This document shows positions 34,506 through 43,446 of a stretch of 64,000 bases of DNA, piece by piece (position 1 is the first letter of the stretch; the number at the start of each line of letters is the position of its first letter). Source of the stretch: G963665925 sp963676345 (GTDB lineage: Bacteria; Bacillota; Clostridia; Peptostreptococcales; Acidaminobacteraceae). The stretch spans positions 916,589 through 980,588 of the forward strand of contig CAXXTS010000006.1 of assembly GCA_963676345.2 (NCBI GenBank), written 5' to 3'. Under the pieces are notes generated by a model, which did not search any database, was not told the DNA's origin, and was given only the letters and a program-made list of their open reading frames with translations. The position numbers were made by a program, and so were the translations under genes.

Positions 34506-35414
34506 ATGATTAAAAACTTTTCAGATCTTCTAAGTGCGGCTAAAAGTCAGAAGACGATGAAACTGGCAGTTGCGGCTGCACAGGATGAAGATGTACTTGT
34601 GGCAGTGTGCCAAGCGGCAAAAGAAGGCATTATAGAACCAGTACTTGTCGGTGACAGCAGCAAAATCAAAGCGTTGGCACAAAAGAATGCCCTTGATATC
34701 GATGGCTATGACATTGTTGAAGCAGTGGAGCTTGAAGATGCAGCGCGTACATCAGTTAAACTTGTAAGTGATGGAAAAGCAGATTTTCTCATGAAGGGTC
34801 TGATTGACACTGCCATTCTTCTAAAAGCAGTTCTAGACAAAGAAATTGGTCTTAGAACAGACTCGCAGCTGAGTCATGTCATGGTTTATGAAACGGCTTC
34901 ATATCACAAACTGGTCTACCTTACAGATGGCGGCATGAATATCACGCCAGATTTGGAAGCTAAGGCTAAAATTGTGAAGAATGCTGTTCAAGTGGTCAAG
35001 GCAATGGGTGCTGAACCTGTAAAAGTTGCATGTCTTGCAGCAAAAGAAAAAGTAAATCCAAAGATGCCTGCAACAGTCGATGCAGATGCACTTCAAAAAA
35101 TGTGTGAAAACGGCGATTTTGGTTCTGGTGTAATCGTTGAAGGACCTCTTGCGTTTGATCTTGCTGTTTCAGAAGAAGCAGCAAAAATTAAAGGATTTAA
35201 GAGTGCCGTTGCTGGCGATGCCGATGTCCTGATGGTTCCGACTATAGAAATGGGCAATGGTATTGGCAAGGCAATGACATACATGGCACAGGCAGATTCT
35301 GCAGGTATTATTATGGGAGCAAAGGTACCAGTGGTACTGACTTCTCGTGCAGATTCAGCTCAGGTTAAACTCAATTCAATTGCACTGGGAAGTGTAATTG
35401 CAGCATATAAGTAA
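34506..35414 (+). CDS. ptb: Phosphate butyryl/acyltransferase
   Basis: A 302-residue phosphotransacylase of the PTA/PTB fold, converting acyl-CoA and Pi to acyl phosphate plus CoA. Recognised from KLAVAAAQDEDVLVAVCQAAKEG at the start, the DFLMKGLIDTAILLKAVLDKE core and the GAKVPVVLTSRADS end. The ATG at 34506, 8 nt after AAGGAG, is preferred to the in-frame GTG at 34497. Being joined to iorAB, it probably acts on aryl- or branched acyl-CoA made by the ferredoxin oxidoreductase; a partner kinase (buk/ack) would then make ATP, but none is seen here. Confidence 0.9.
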   Translation: MIKNFSDLLSAAKSQKTMKLAVAAAQDEDVLVAVCQAAKEGIIEPVLVGDSSKIKALAQKNALDIDGYDIVEAVELEDAARTSVKLVSDGKADFLMKGLIDTAILLKAVLDKEIGLRTDSQLSHVMVYETASYHKLVYLTDGGMNITPDLEAKAKIVKNAVQVVKAMGAEPVKVACLAAKEKVNPKMPATVDADALQKMCENGDFGSGVIVEGPLAFDLAVSEEAAKIKGFKSAVAGDADVLMVPTIEMGNGIGKAMTYMAQADSAGIIMGAKVPVVLTSRADSAQVKLNSIALGSVIAAYK

Positions 35415-35434
35415 TTTTAGAAGGAGAGTGAAGC

Positions 35435-37213
35435 ATGAAAGAATTCATGACAGGCAACGAAGCGGTCGCTCGCGGTTGCTATGAAGCAGGATGTACATTT
35501 GCGTCAGCTTATCCAGGTACACCGAGTACGGAAATTCTAGAGAATGTTGCGAACTACAAAGAGAATATTTACTGCGAATGGGCGCCGAATGAAAAAGTTG
35601 CTATGGAAGTGGCAATTGGCGCAACAATGGCAGGTTCACGTTCACTGGCTGCAATGAAGCACGTTGGCGTTAATGTTGCTGCAGATCCACTGTTTACACT
35701 AGGTTACCTAGGTGTTAACGGCGGTTTCATTCTTGTTTCTGCAGATGATCCAGGATGTCACAGTTCACAAAATGAGCAGGACAACAGATACTATGCAAAA
35801 TTCTCTAAAATTGCATGTGTTGAGCCATCTAATTCACAAGAATCAAAAGATATGGTTAAGGCAGCTTTTGAAATTTCAGAGAAATTTGATACAGCAGTTC
35901 TATACAGAATGACAACGAGAGTTTGTCACTCGAAAGGCCTTGTAGAATTTGGTGAAAGAGAAGAAGTTGGCACTAAAGAATATGTTAAAAATCCTCAAAA
36001 GTGGATTGCGACACCAGCTAATGCAAAGCGCCTTCACCCAATTGTTGAAGACAGACTAAAAGCGCTGGAAGATTTCTCTAATGAAACTGACCTAAACTAT
36101 TTCGTATGGAATGAAAAGAAAATTGGCATCATCTCTTCGGGTGTTGCGTACACATATGCTCAAGAAGTATTTGGCGATACAGCTTCTTATCTTAAGCTTG
36201 GTTTTACGCATCCGCTTCCAATGAAAAAAATCAAGGAATTTGCAGATGCAGTTGACACACTGTATGTTATTGAAGAGCTTGAGCCATACATTGAAGAACA
36301 GCTAAAAGCGGCTGGTATTTCATGTATCGGTAAGGAGAAAATTCCGAACGTAGGCGAACTGAATCCAGATATTATAGCTGAGGCACTTCTTGGTGAAGTA
36401 CGTGAGACCATGCATATGGATGAGGACAAGACCGTAGGTCGCCCTCCAACACTTTGTGCAGGCTGTCCACACAGAGGTTTCTACTATGCACTTTCTAAGA
36501 AGAAAAATGTTGTTGTAACAGGCGATATTGGATGTTACACACTTGGAGCCGCAGAGCCGCTTAATACACTGGATTCATGCGTATGTATGGGTGCATCCAT
36601 TTCAATGGCGCATGGTGCAAAGAAGTCTTTTGAGAAGCACGGCATTGACAAGCGTGTGGTTGGTGTTATTGGAGATTCAACGTTCTTCCATACAGGCATT
36701 AACTCACTAATTGATGTTGCATATAATAAAGGCAATACGGTTTCAGTTATTTTAGATAACCGCATTACAGGCATGACTGGACACCAACAAAACCCTGGTA
36801 CAGGCTATACACTCATGGGTGAAGAAGCAAAAATCATTGATATCCCAGGTCTGGTTAAAGCAGTTGGTATTGAGCATGTTCAAACAATTAACCCGCTGAA
36901 CCTAGAAGAAGTGGATAAAGCACTTGATGATGCATTTGACTTTGATGGACCATCTGTTCTAATCACTAGATGGCCATGTGTTCTAAAGCAGTTCTCTGAA
37001 GCAGACCACAAAGAATTTGATCTTTCTAAGAAAACATGCTATGTAGACATCGACAAGTGTAAAGGTTGTAAAATTTGTACGAAGACAGGTTGTCCTGCAA
37101 TCAGCTTCGACAAAGAAACAAAAAAGGCAAAAATTGATGAGCACATGTGCGTAGGCTGTGAAGTATGTCTACAGGCATGTCCATTTGATGCAATAGAAAG
37201 AGCAGGTGAATAA
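35435..37213 (+). CDS. iorA: Indolepyruvate:ferredoxin oxidoreductase alpha subunit
   Basis: Large TPP- and Fe-S-containing subunit, 592 residues. The N-terminal pyrimidine-binding part has EFMTGNEAVARG and AYPGTPSTEIL; the TPP diphosphate part has GDIGCYTLGAAEP and GDSTFFHTGINS; the C-terminus holds two ferredoxin-like clusters (CKGCKICTKTGCP and CVGCEVCLQACP). It oxidatively decarboxylates aryl pyruvates to aryl-acetyl-CoA and reduces ferredoxin. iorB follows after 2 nt. With ptb this forms an aromatic amino-acid fermentation branch. Confidence 0.97.
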   Translation: MKEFMTGNEAVARGCYEAGCTFASAYPGTPSTEILENVANYKENIYCEWAPNEKVAMEVAIGATMAGSRSLAAMKHVGVNVAADPLFTLGYLGVNGGFILVSADDPGCHSSQNEQDNRYYAKFSKIACVEPSNSQESKDMVKAAFEISEKFDTAVLYRMTTRVCHSKGLVEFGEREEVGTKEYVKNPQKWIATPANAKRLHPIVEDRLKALEDFSNETDLNYFVWNEKKIGIISSGVAYTYAQEVFGDTASYLKLGFTHPLPMKKIKEFADAVDTLYVIEELEPYIEEQLKAAGISCIGKEKIPNVGELNPDIIAEALLGEVRETMHMDEDKTVGRPPTLCAGCPHRGFYYALSKKKNVVVTGDIGCYTLGAAEPLNTLDSCVCMGASISMAHGAKKSFEKHGIDKRVVGVIGDSTFFHTGINSLIDVAYNKGNTVSVILDNRITGMTGHQQNPGTGYTLMGEEAKIIDIPGLVKAVGIEHVQTINPLNLEEVDKALDDAFDFDGPSVLITRWPCVLKQFSEADHKEFDLSKKTCYVDIDKCKGCKICTKTGCPAISFDKETKKAKIDEHMCVGCEVCLQACPFDAIERAGE

Positions 37214-37215
37214 TC

Positions 37216-37797
37216 ATGGCGGAAACTAAGAATATTCTACTTTGCGGCGTGGGTGGTCAAGGGATCATCACAGCATCTAAAATCCTTTCTGTAGGACTGA
37301 TTTCTGCAGGGTATGACGTTAAAATGTCAGAAGTACATGGTATGGCTCAGCGTGGTGGATCTGTTACAACACAGGTACGCTTTGGTGAGAAAGTATGGTC
37401 GCCGATCATTGGTCTAGGTCAGGCAGATATCCTTGTTTCGTTTGAGACAATGGAAACTGGAAAGTGGCTGGAATACCTTAAGCAAGACGGAAAAATCGTT
37501 GTAAACGACTACCGTATTCCATCTGCACCGATCCTATCAGGTGTTCAAGACTACCCAATGGGTGTTATTGAGGCACTTTCAGACAAGGCAGATACAACTG
37601 CAATTAGAGCAGCTGAAATCGCTCTTGATCTGGGTAATATACGCACAATGAACGTTGTACTTTTAGGTGCACTGGTTAAAGCAATGGGTCTAGATGGAAA
37701 TATCAATTGGGATGAGGTTGTTAAACAAACTGTTAAACCTAAGTTCGTTGATGTAAACATCAGAGCGCTTAAAGCAGGCATGGAAATGATTAAATAG
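37216..37797 (+). CDS. iorB: Indolepyruvate:ferredoxin oxidoreductase beta subunit
   Basis: A 193-residue gamma-type 2-oxoacid oxidoreductase subunit: NILLCGVGGQGIITASKIL at the start, VHGMAQRGGSVTTQVRFG and the SFETMETGKWLEYL helix are family hallmarks. It binds CoA and completes the active site with IorA. The gene ends the operon and a terminator follows. Confidence 0.96.
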   Translation: MAETKNILLCGVGGQGIITASKILSVGLISAGYDVKMSEVHGMAQRGGSVTTQVRFGEKVWSPIIGLGQADILVSFETMETGKWLEYLKQDGKIVVNDYRIPSAPILSGVQDYPMGVIEALSDKADTTAIRAAEIALDLGNIRTMNVVLLGALVKAMGLDGNINWDEVVKQTVKPKFVDVNIRALKAGMEMIK

Positions 37798-37853
37798 AGA
37801 ATAATGAAATTGAATATGATCAATTAAATACTTGGCTTGTGTTTAATTCATAT

Positions 37854-37886
37854 AAAAGGAGATGTCGTTAAAAACATCTCCTTTTT
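37854..37886 (+). terminator. Terminator after iorB
   Basis: Stem AAAAGGAGATGT/ACATCTCCTTTTT with an 8-nt loop. E3 begins at once. Confidence 0.9.
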
Positions 37887-38030
37887 ATTATTCGAAAAAG
37901 ACAAAGAAATGCACATTACAAAAGAGAAGCGGTTCCTTGTGCGCGCACAAAATGAACCGCTTCTCTTTTGTAATGTATATGGCGTGCCTAATGACATGTT
38001 TAGCCGAGCAAGAACCACGGATTCTATGAA
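37887..38030 (+). repeat. E3: hairpin element with unique arms and single degenerate tail
   Basis: Left flank AAAGACAAAGAAATGCAC, left arm 37915-37936, loop TTGTGCGCGCACAA plus AA (37937-37952), right arm 37953-37974 (21/22), GTATAT, then a decayed tail GGCGTGCCTAATGACATG. No tandem array. Confidence 0.9.
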
Positions 38031-38043
38031 TTGATAAAATAAA

Positions 38044-38081
38044 AGGCCTGCAAGTGTTCAAATTAGAACACTTGCAGGCCT
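38044..38081 (-). terminator. Terminator of the large chemoreceptor gene
   Basis: A 16-bp perfect stem (38044-38059 with 38066-38081); the minus strand reads into TTTTATTTTAT. Confidence 0.9.
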
Positions 38082-38111
38082 CGCTTTCTTAGGTGTTACA
38101 TTATGGAAAAC

Positions 38112-40085
38112 CTATACTTTAAACTTCGCAATTTCTTTGTTCAGCTGATCAGCCATCATGTTTAGGTTCTCAGCAGCACGTGCGACTTCGTCCACTGCAG
38201 AAGACTGTTGCTGTACGCTTGCGCTTACTTCTTCAGAAGCAGCAGCGGTTTCTTCTGATACCGAGCTGATGCTCTCAATAGCGCTGACAATAGACTCTTT
38301 GTCTTCATTAACGCGGTCAAGAATGCTATCAAACTCACCCATGCGCTGGTTAATGCTTTCGATAGAAGCTGTGATTTTGTCAAATGATGCTCCCATGCGG
38401 AGTACTGCACCATTTTGTTCTTCAGAACGTGCGCGTACATCTGACATAATTGTATTGGTGTTCTTATTTTCATCTAGAATATGCGTTACAATATTGCTGA
38501 CCTCTTCTGCTGCTGTACTGGAATCCTCAGCAAGCTTGCGTATTTCGTCGGCAACGACTGCGAAGCCTCTGCCATGCTCACCGGCACGTGCGGCTTCTAT
38601 AGAAGCGTTTAGTGCGAGCAGGTTAGTCTGTTCGGCAATGGAGCGTATCGTGTCAACAAACTCGCTGATGTTGTTTGTCTGATTCTCTAGATTTGTTACT
38701 GCCCGTTCAATACGCGAAATAGCTGCGTTGTTATCATCTGTCTTTTCCTGAAGTTCATGCATAGCACCGCGGCCCTCTGTGCCAGCGGTATTTGCTTCAT
38801 GCGTTTCTTGCATAATAGCAGATTGACTTTCTGTAAGTGCCGTGAAGCTTTCGCTGAGTCCAGCGGCCGTATGCGCCCCAGATTCGGCCTCAGAAGCCTG
38901 TTGGCTTGCGCCTTGGGCAATTTCATCAACCGTGCGTGCAACTTCGAATGAAGAGGCGCTAACCTGCTCACTGCTGGCCGCTAGGTCTGTTGAAGCGCTT
39001 ATGACTTCGTTGGCAACCCCTTGAGCGTTTGTGATAAGGCCTTTTACTGAACTAATCATATCTTCAAAATCTCTTGAGAGTGCACCGAATTCATCCTTTC
39101 TGTTGAGCTTGAACTGGGTGGTCAAATCGCCATTTTTAACAAGGTCCATTGCTGACGATAACTGGTGAAGAGGTGCCGTCGTACTATTGGCGAAAAGATA
39201 TGAAATAATCAGTGCCAAAACCAAAGCGACAAGGGCAACCAGTGTAAGCCGAGTTAGAATCGGCGTGGTTTTTGCCTGAAGCTCACTTACATCATTAGCC
39301 GTCATGATCTTCCAATTAAATTTGTCGATTGAAGCGAGTACTGCGATTTTCTTAGAACCATCCCATTCGTAATTGAACACCCCTTCTGAGTTGCTCATCA
39401 CAAAGTTGTTTAAGGATTCAATAGGAATAGGTGCTCCGATAACAGAATCTGATCTGTGTACAAGAACGGTTCCATCAGAGGCAATAATGACAGGGTACCC
39501 CGTTTGACCAATGTTGATTCCAGAGATTTCAGAGCTAAGTGCATCAAGGCTCAAATCGACCGCCACAACACCGACTATATTCCCACGTGAGTTATGTATA
39601 GGTGCAGCAGCGGTTATAACCAGTTCTTTAGTAGAAGCATCTGCATAAGGGTCCGTCCAAATGACCTTGTTTTCTTCAATGGCTTTCGTGTACCAAGGAC
39701 GGATTGTCGGATCATAATCATCCGGCAAATCGACCATAGGGCGTATGTGAAAGTCCTTATTCTTATAAGCTATATAGACGTTCTTTGTATTGGGATAAGC
39801 TTCAGTATAGCTATCGAGTAGACTGAGTACTCCGGGCTTTCGCATTTCGTTGGTCATAGCTGATTTGACATTGATATCATGTCTAAGTAAATCGAGGCTC
39901 TTTTCATAACCGTTAAAGAAATGATAGAGCGTGTTTTCGACCTGACTCAGTGTTTCATTTGCAGTATAAGTCAAGTCATCCGAAATAATCGAATATGTTT
40001 TTTCATACGTTAATCCGCCTAAGGCAGCCATCGGTATGATGATGATTGCAATGAACATCATCATGAGTTTTGCGCGTAATTTCAT
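38112..40085 (-). CDS. Methyl-accepting chemotaxis protein with dCache sensor
   Basis: A 657-residue receptor. An N-terminal membrane helix (MMMFIAIIIIPMAALGGLTY) is followed by a long extracellular double-Cache domain (about 35-275; KDFHIRPMVDLPDDYDPTIRPWY then ELVITAAAPIHNSRGNIVGVVAVDLSLDAL), the fold that binds amino acids and small carboxylates. A second helix, a HAMP domain (TAPLHQLSSAMDLVKNGDLT) and the MA signalling domain with NLLALNASIEAARAGEHGRGFAVVADEI follow. Expression is under a c-di-GMP riboswitch, which links it to motility/biofilm choice. Confidence 0.95.
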   Translation of the reverse strand: MKLRAKLMMMFIAIIIIPMAALGGLTYEKTYSIISDDLTYTANETLSQVENTLYHFFNGYEKSLDLLRHDINVKSAMTNEMRKPGVLSLLDSYTEAYPNTKNVYIAYKNKDFHIRPMVDLPDDYDPTIRPWYTKAIEENKVIWTDPYADASTKELVITAAAPIHNSRGNIVGVVAVDLSLDALSSEISGINIGQTGYPVIIASDGTVLVHRSDSVIGAPIPIESLNNFVMSNSEGVFNYEWDGSKKIAVLASIDKFNWKIMTANDVSELQAKTTPILTRLTLVALVALVLALIISYLFANSTTAPLHQLSSAMDLVKNGDLTTQFKLNRKDEFGALSRDFEDMISSVKGLITNAQGVANEVISASTDLAASSEQVSASSFEVARTVDEIAQGASQQASEAESGAHTAAGLSESFTALTESQSAIMQETHEANTAGTEGRGAMHELQEKTDDNNAAISRIERAVTNLENQTNNISEFVDTIRSIAEQTNLLALNASIEAARAGEHGRGFAVVADEIRKLAEDSSTAAEEVSNIVTHILDENKNTNTIMSDVRARSEEQNGAVLRMGASFDKITASIESINQRMGEFDSILDRVNEDKESIVSAIESISSVSEETAAASEEVSASVQQQSSAVDEVARAAENLNMMADQLNKEIAKFKV

Positions 40086-40211
40086 AATACCCCTCCGTAT
40101 CCGTTTCTATCGCGCCCTGGGCCATAATATGCCCCGAACATATTGGTATGGCTTTGACGCGTCTCTATTCAAATTCGATGATATCCATGGAGGCATTGGG
40201 GCTTTTGGCAC

Positions 40212-40315
40212 TAAAAAAGCATGCTCAGCAAGCATGTTTGCTGCGGCTTGGCGATCGTAGTTTCCCTTAGACCCATAGCTTTGCGACCTTATTTTTCAAT
40301 AAGTGTGCCCATGAT
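40212..40315 (-). ncRNA. c-di-GMP-I (GEMM) riboswitch with terminator
   Basis: On the minus strand the aptamer reads GGGCACACTTATTGAAAAAT, then AAGGTCGCAAAGC, GGGTCTAAGG and GCCAAGCCGC, which match the GEMM-I conserved blocks: the GAAA tetraloop, its CGCAAAGC side and the CCTAA-like turn. It is followed by a hairpin CATGCT/AGCATG and six T (40214-40236), so it is an off- or on-switch for the chemoreceptor 126 nt further on. Confidence 0.85.
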
Positions 40316-40342
40316 TATTACATCAAATTTTACACTGACCCT

Positions 40343-40371
40343 ATTATACTAATATTTTAGACATATTACAA
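40343..40371 (-). promoter_or_regulatory. Promoter of the riboswitch-chemoreceptor transcript
   Basis: TTGTAA (40366-40371), 17-nt spacer, TATAAT (40343-40348) on the minus strand, start near 40336. Confidence 0.75.
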
Positions 40372-40741
40372 TTTATTTGTAAGTTCATCGTATTTTATTT
40401 GTAAGACCTCCACTTTTTTCATTATAAAAGCTGTAATTGATAATAAAATTTAAGGGGACTGACCAATGATATCCTTATTATAAGGACTTGAAGCGGAGCG
40501 AGATTTCTTAAACGTAAGGCTTCAATTCAGATCACTTCTAACAGGTAACACAAAAAAGACTTGTATAAGGCTGTGCATAATAGGTATATTTTACGAGTAA
40601 AAATGCATATATACAGAAGATATACATAAAATAACATAAAATGGATTGTGGTGTGAAAGTATATCATAGAAAAAAGTAGCTTTAACAATGCTGTGATTTC
40701 AACGATTTTGAATAAAAATAAAAAAAAATTCATAAAAACAC
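40372..40741. promoter_or_regulatory. Long AT-rich region upstream of argG
   Basis: No ORF. It holds two partly palindromic AT-rich sites, TGCATATATACA (about 40603-40614) and ATACATAAAATAACAT (about 40622-40637), possible ArgR boxes. Weak evidence. Confidence 0.3.
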
Positions 40742-40769
40742 TTGCAAGAGTGTATATTTCTGCTATAAT
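40742..40769 (+). promoter_or_regulatory. Promoter of argGH-carAB
   Basis: TTGCAA (40742-40747), 16-nt spacer with a TGC extension, TATAAT (40764-40769). Confidence 0.75.
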
Positions 40770-40802
40770 AAACTCAATATTTATACAATAGGAGGAATAA
40801 TT

Positions 40803-42041
40803 ATGAGCAAACAAAAAGTCGTATTGGCTTATTCAGGTGGTTTAGATACATCCGTCATTCTAAAGTGGTTAGAGGTGGAACACGGATTCGAAGTTATTGC
40901 AGTGTGTGTTGATGTAGGACAAACAGAAGACTTCAATGCAGTAAAGGCAAAGGCGCTTTCAACAGGTGCAAGTAAAGCATACATCGTTGATGTAAAAGAG
41001 GAATTTGTGAAGGATTTTGTCTTTAAGGGTCTTAAAGCTGGCGCAGTATATGAGGATGATTATCTTCTAGGAACTGCATTCGCAAGACCGCTCATTTCTC
41101 AAAAACTTGTTGAAATTGCAGAAAAAGAGGGTGCAGTTGCAATTGCACACGGCGCTACAGGTAAAGGAAACGATCAAGTACGTTTTGAAACAACAGTGCA
41201 TGCCCTTAACCCTTATCTAAAAATTATTGCACCATGGAGAACATGGGACCTGAAATCAAGAGAAGATTGTATTGACTATGCTTCCAAACATGGCATTCCG
41301 ATTCCTGTAACTAAGAAAGACATTTACAGCAGGGACGAAAATGTATGGCATCTAAGCCATGAGGGTGGCGAGCTAGAAGATCCTTGGAATGAGCATAACC
41401 CAGATATGTATAAGCTCACTGCTAAGATTGAAGACACACCAGACACCCCAGAATATATCGATATTGAGTTCGTAAATGGTGAACCTATAGCGATTGATGG
41501 AAAAGCATATAGCCCACTTGAGCTTGTTCAAAAGCTCAATGAAATTGGCGGCAAACACAATGTTGGTGTTATTGATATCGTAGAAAACAGACTTGTGGGT
41601 ATGAAATCAAGAGGGGTATACGAGACACCAGGTGGCACAATTCTGTATGAAGCACATAAGCATCTTGAAAAACTGGTTTTAGATAGAGCAACAATGAGTT
41701 TTAAAAGAACAGTGGCGAACAAATACGCAGAGCTGCTTTATGATGGTCTATGGCATTCAACACTTAAAGGCTGTCTGGATGCATTTGTTGACAGTACACA
41801 AGATGTTGTAACGGGTATGGTTAAAGTGAAGCTTTATAAAGGAAAGTGTGTTGTAGCAGCAACACAATCACCGAACAGTCTTTACAACGAAGACTTTGTA
41901 ACATTTGGTGAAGACGATGTTTATAATCAATTTGACGCAGAAGGATTTATCAACCTATTCTCATTACCATTAAAAATTAAGGCAATCAACAAGGCGGAAA
42001 ACGAAGCGAAAGAAAAAGATAAGGATGTGCACGCAATATGA
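40803..42041 (+). CDS. argG: Argininosuccinate synthase
   Basis: Joins citrulline and aspartate with ATP, 412 residues, normal length. The N-type ATP pyrophosphatase motif AYSGGLDTSVILKWL opens the protein; HGATGKGNDQVRFE and SRDENVWHLSHEGGELEDP are further family blocks. Good ribosome site AGGAGG. It overlaps argH by the ATGA junction and is the first gene of an arginine/carbamoyl phosphate operon. Confidence 0.98.
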   Translation: MSKQKVVLAYSGGLDTSVILKWLEVEHGFEVIAVCVDVGQTEDFNAVKAKALSTGASKAYIVDVKEEFVKDFVFKGLKAGAVYEDDYLLGTAFARPLISQKLVEIAEKEGAVAIAHGATGKGNDQVRFETTVHALNPYLKIIAPWRTWDLKSREDCIDYASKHGIPIPVTKKDIYSRDENVWHLSHEGGELEDPWNEHNPDMYKLTAKIEDTPDTPEYIDIEFVNGEPIAIDGKAYSPLELVQKLNEIGGKHNVGVIDIVENRLVGMKSRGVYETPGGTILYEAHKHLEKLVLDRATMSFKRTVANKYAELLYDGLWHSTLKGCLDAFVDSTQDVVTGMVKVKLYKGKCVVAATQSPNSLYNEDFVTFGEDDVYNQFDAEGFINLFSLPLKIKAINKAENEAKEKDKDVHAI

Positions 42042-43417
42042 AACTTTGGGGCGGAAGATTCCAAAATGCAACATCATCATTGATGGATGACTTTAATAGT
42101 TCAATCCAGTTTGATTGGCAGTTGTATAAGCACGACATCGATGGAAGTAAAGCGCACAGTAAAATGCTGAATAAAATTGGAATTCTCACCGACGATGAGT
42201 TGAGTACCATCCTAGATGCACTTGAAGCACTCAAAAAGGATATTGAAGCGGGTACTGTTGAATTTGAGGTTTCCAATGAAGACATTCATATGAATGTTGA
42301 AGCACTTTTAACAGAGCGTATTGGAACACTTGCAAAAAAGATTCATACTGCAAGAAGTAGAAACGATCAGGTCGCATTAGACCTTAGAATGTATGTTAAA
42401 GAACAGGGCATACAAATAGAAAAGCAACTCTTGACACTGATTAAAGCACTTTCTAAAATTTCCGGTGAAAATATGGACACGTTCCTGCCTGGCTGCACAC
42501 ACTTGCAGCCGGCACAACCGGTAAGACTCGGCTTTCATCTCATGGCCTATGCTGAAATGTTCAAGCGTGATACAGAAAGACTGCGTGACTCTATGAAACG
42601 TACCAATGTGTTGCCGCTTGGTTCGGGCGCACTTGCTGGAACGAGTTATGAGACAGATAGGCATATGATTGCAGACCTGCTCGGTTTTGAATCTGTGAGT
42701 TTGAATGCAATGGATGCAGTAAGTGATAGGGATTTTGCTATAGAATTCCTGCATGTTTGCTCACTGATTATGATGCATCTCAGCAGATTTTCTGAAGAAT
42801 TTATTATTTGGAGCTCAGGAGAGTATAGATTTATTGAGCTTGACGATGCATATAGTACTGGCAGCAGTATTATGCCACAAAAGAAAAACCCGGATGCAGC
42901 TGAGTTAATCAGGGGAAAAACAGGAACTGTATACGGCAGGTTAATGGGACTGTTAACTGTCATGAAGGGACTGCCGCTGGCATACAATAAAGATATGCAA
43001 GAAGACAAAGTACCTGTGTTTGAAACCGTTAAAGACGTTACACTGTCACTAGACATATTTACCAAAATGCTTGAGACAACCGTATTTAATGGTGCAAAGA
43101 TGATGGAGGCCACAAAGCGTGGATTCCTCAACGCAACAGATGCAGCAGACTATCTTGTCGGAAAAGGTATGCCGTTTAGAACGGCTCATGAGGTTATCGG
43201 AAAAATGGTTCTATACTGCGACAGTCACAGCATTACGCTGAATGATATGTCTTTAGATATTCTAAAAGACTTTTCAGAGCTGTTTGATGAAGACATTTTC
43301 AACAGAATAGAAATTGCCAACTGTGTTGAAGCAAAAAAATCCTATGGTTCAACCTCAAAATCACAAGTAAAACTTATGATAGAAAAAACAATTGATTGGT
43401 TAAACGCTGGTGCATAA
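42038..43417 (+). CDS. argH: Argininosuccinate lyase
   Basis: Splits argininosuccinate into arginine and fumarate. The 459-residue protein has the fumarase/aspartase signature GSSIMPQKKNPDAAELIRG with the catalytic Ser loop, and the TARSRNDQVALDLR and HLQPAQPVRLGFH blocks. It starts within the stop of argG and is followed by carA after 29 nt. Confidence 0.98.
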   Translation: MKLWGGRFQNATSSLMDDFNSSIQFDWQLYKHDIDGSKAHSKMLNKIGILTDDELSTILDALEALKKDIEAGTVEFEVSNEDIHMNVEALLTERIGTLAKKIHTARSRNDQVALDLRMYVKEQGIQIEKQLLTLIKALSKISGENMDTFLPGCTHLQPAQPVRLGFHLMAYAEMFKRDTERLRDSMKRTNVLPLGSGALAGTSYETDRHMIADLLGFESVSLNAMDAVSDRDFAIEFLHVCSLIMMHLSRFSEEFIIWSSGEYRFIELDDAYSTGSSIMPQKKNPDAAELIRGKTGTVYGRLMGLLTVMKGLPLAYNKDMQEDKVPVFETVKDVTLSLDIFTKMLETTVFNGAKMMEATKRGFLNATDAADYLVGKGMPFRTAHEVIGKMVLYCDSHSITLNDMSLDILKDFSELFDEDIFNRIEIANCVEAKKSYGSTSKSQVKLMIEKTIDWLNAGA

Positions 43418-43446
43418 GTGCCAGCGCGAAAAAGTTGGAGGCTGAC

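Noticed and set aside
37837..38034. 65-residue frame over E3
   Set aside because: It spans a terminator and the E3 palindrome; it has no ribosome site and no plausible protein pattern.
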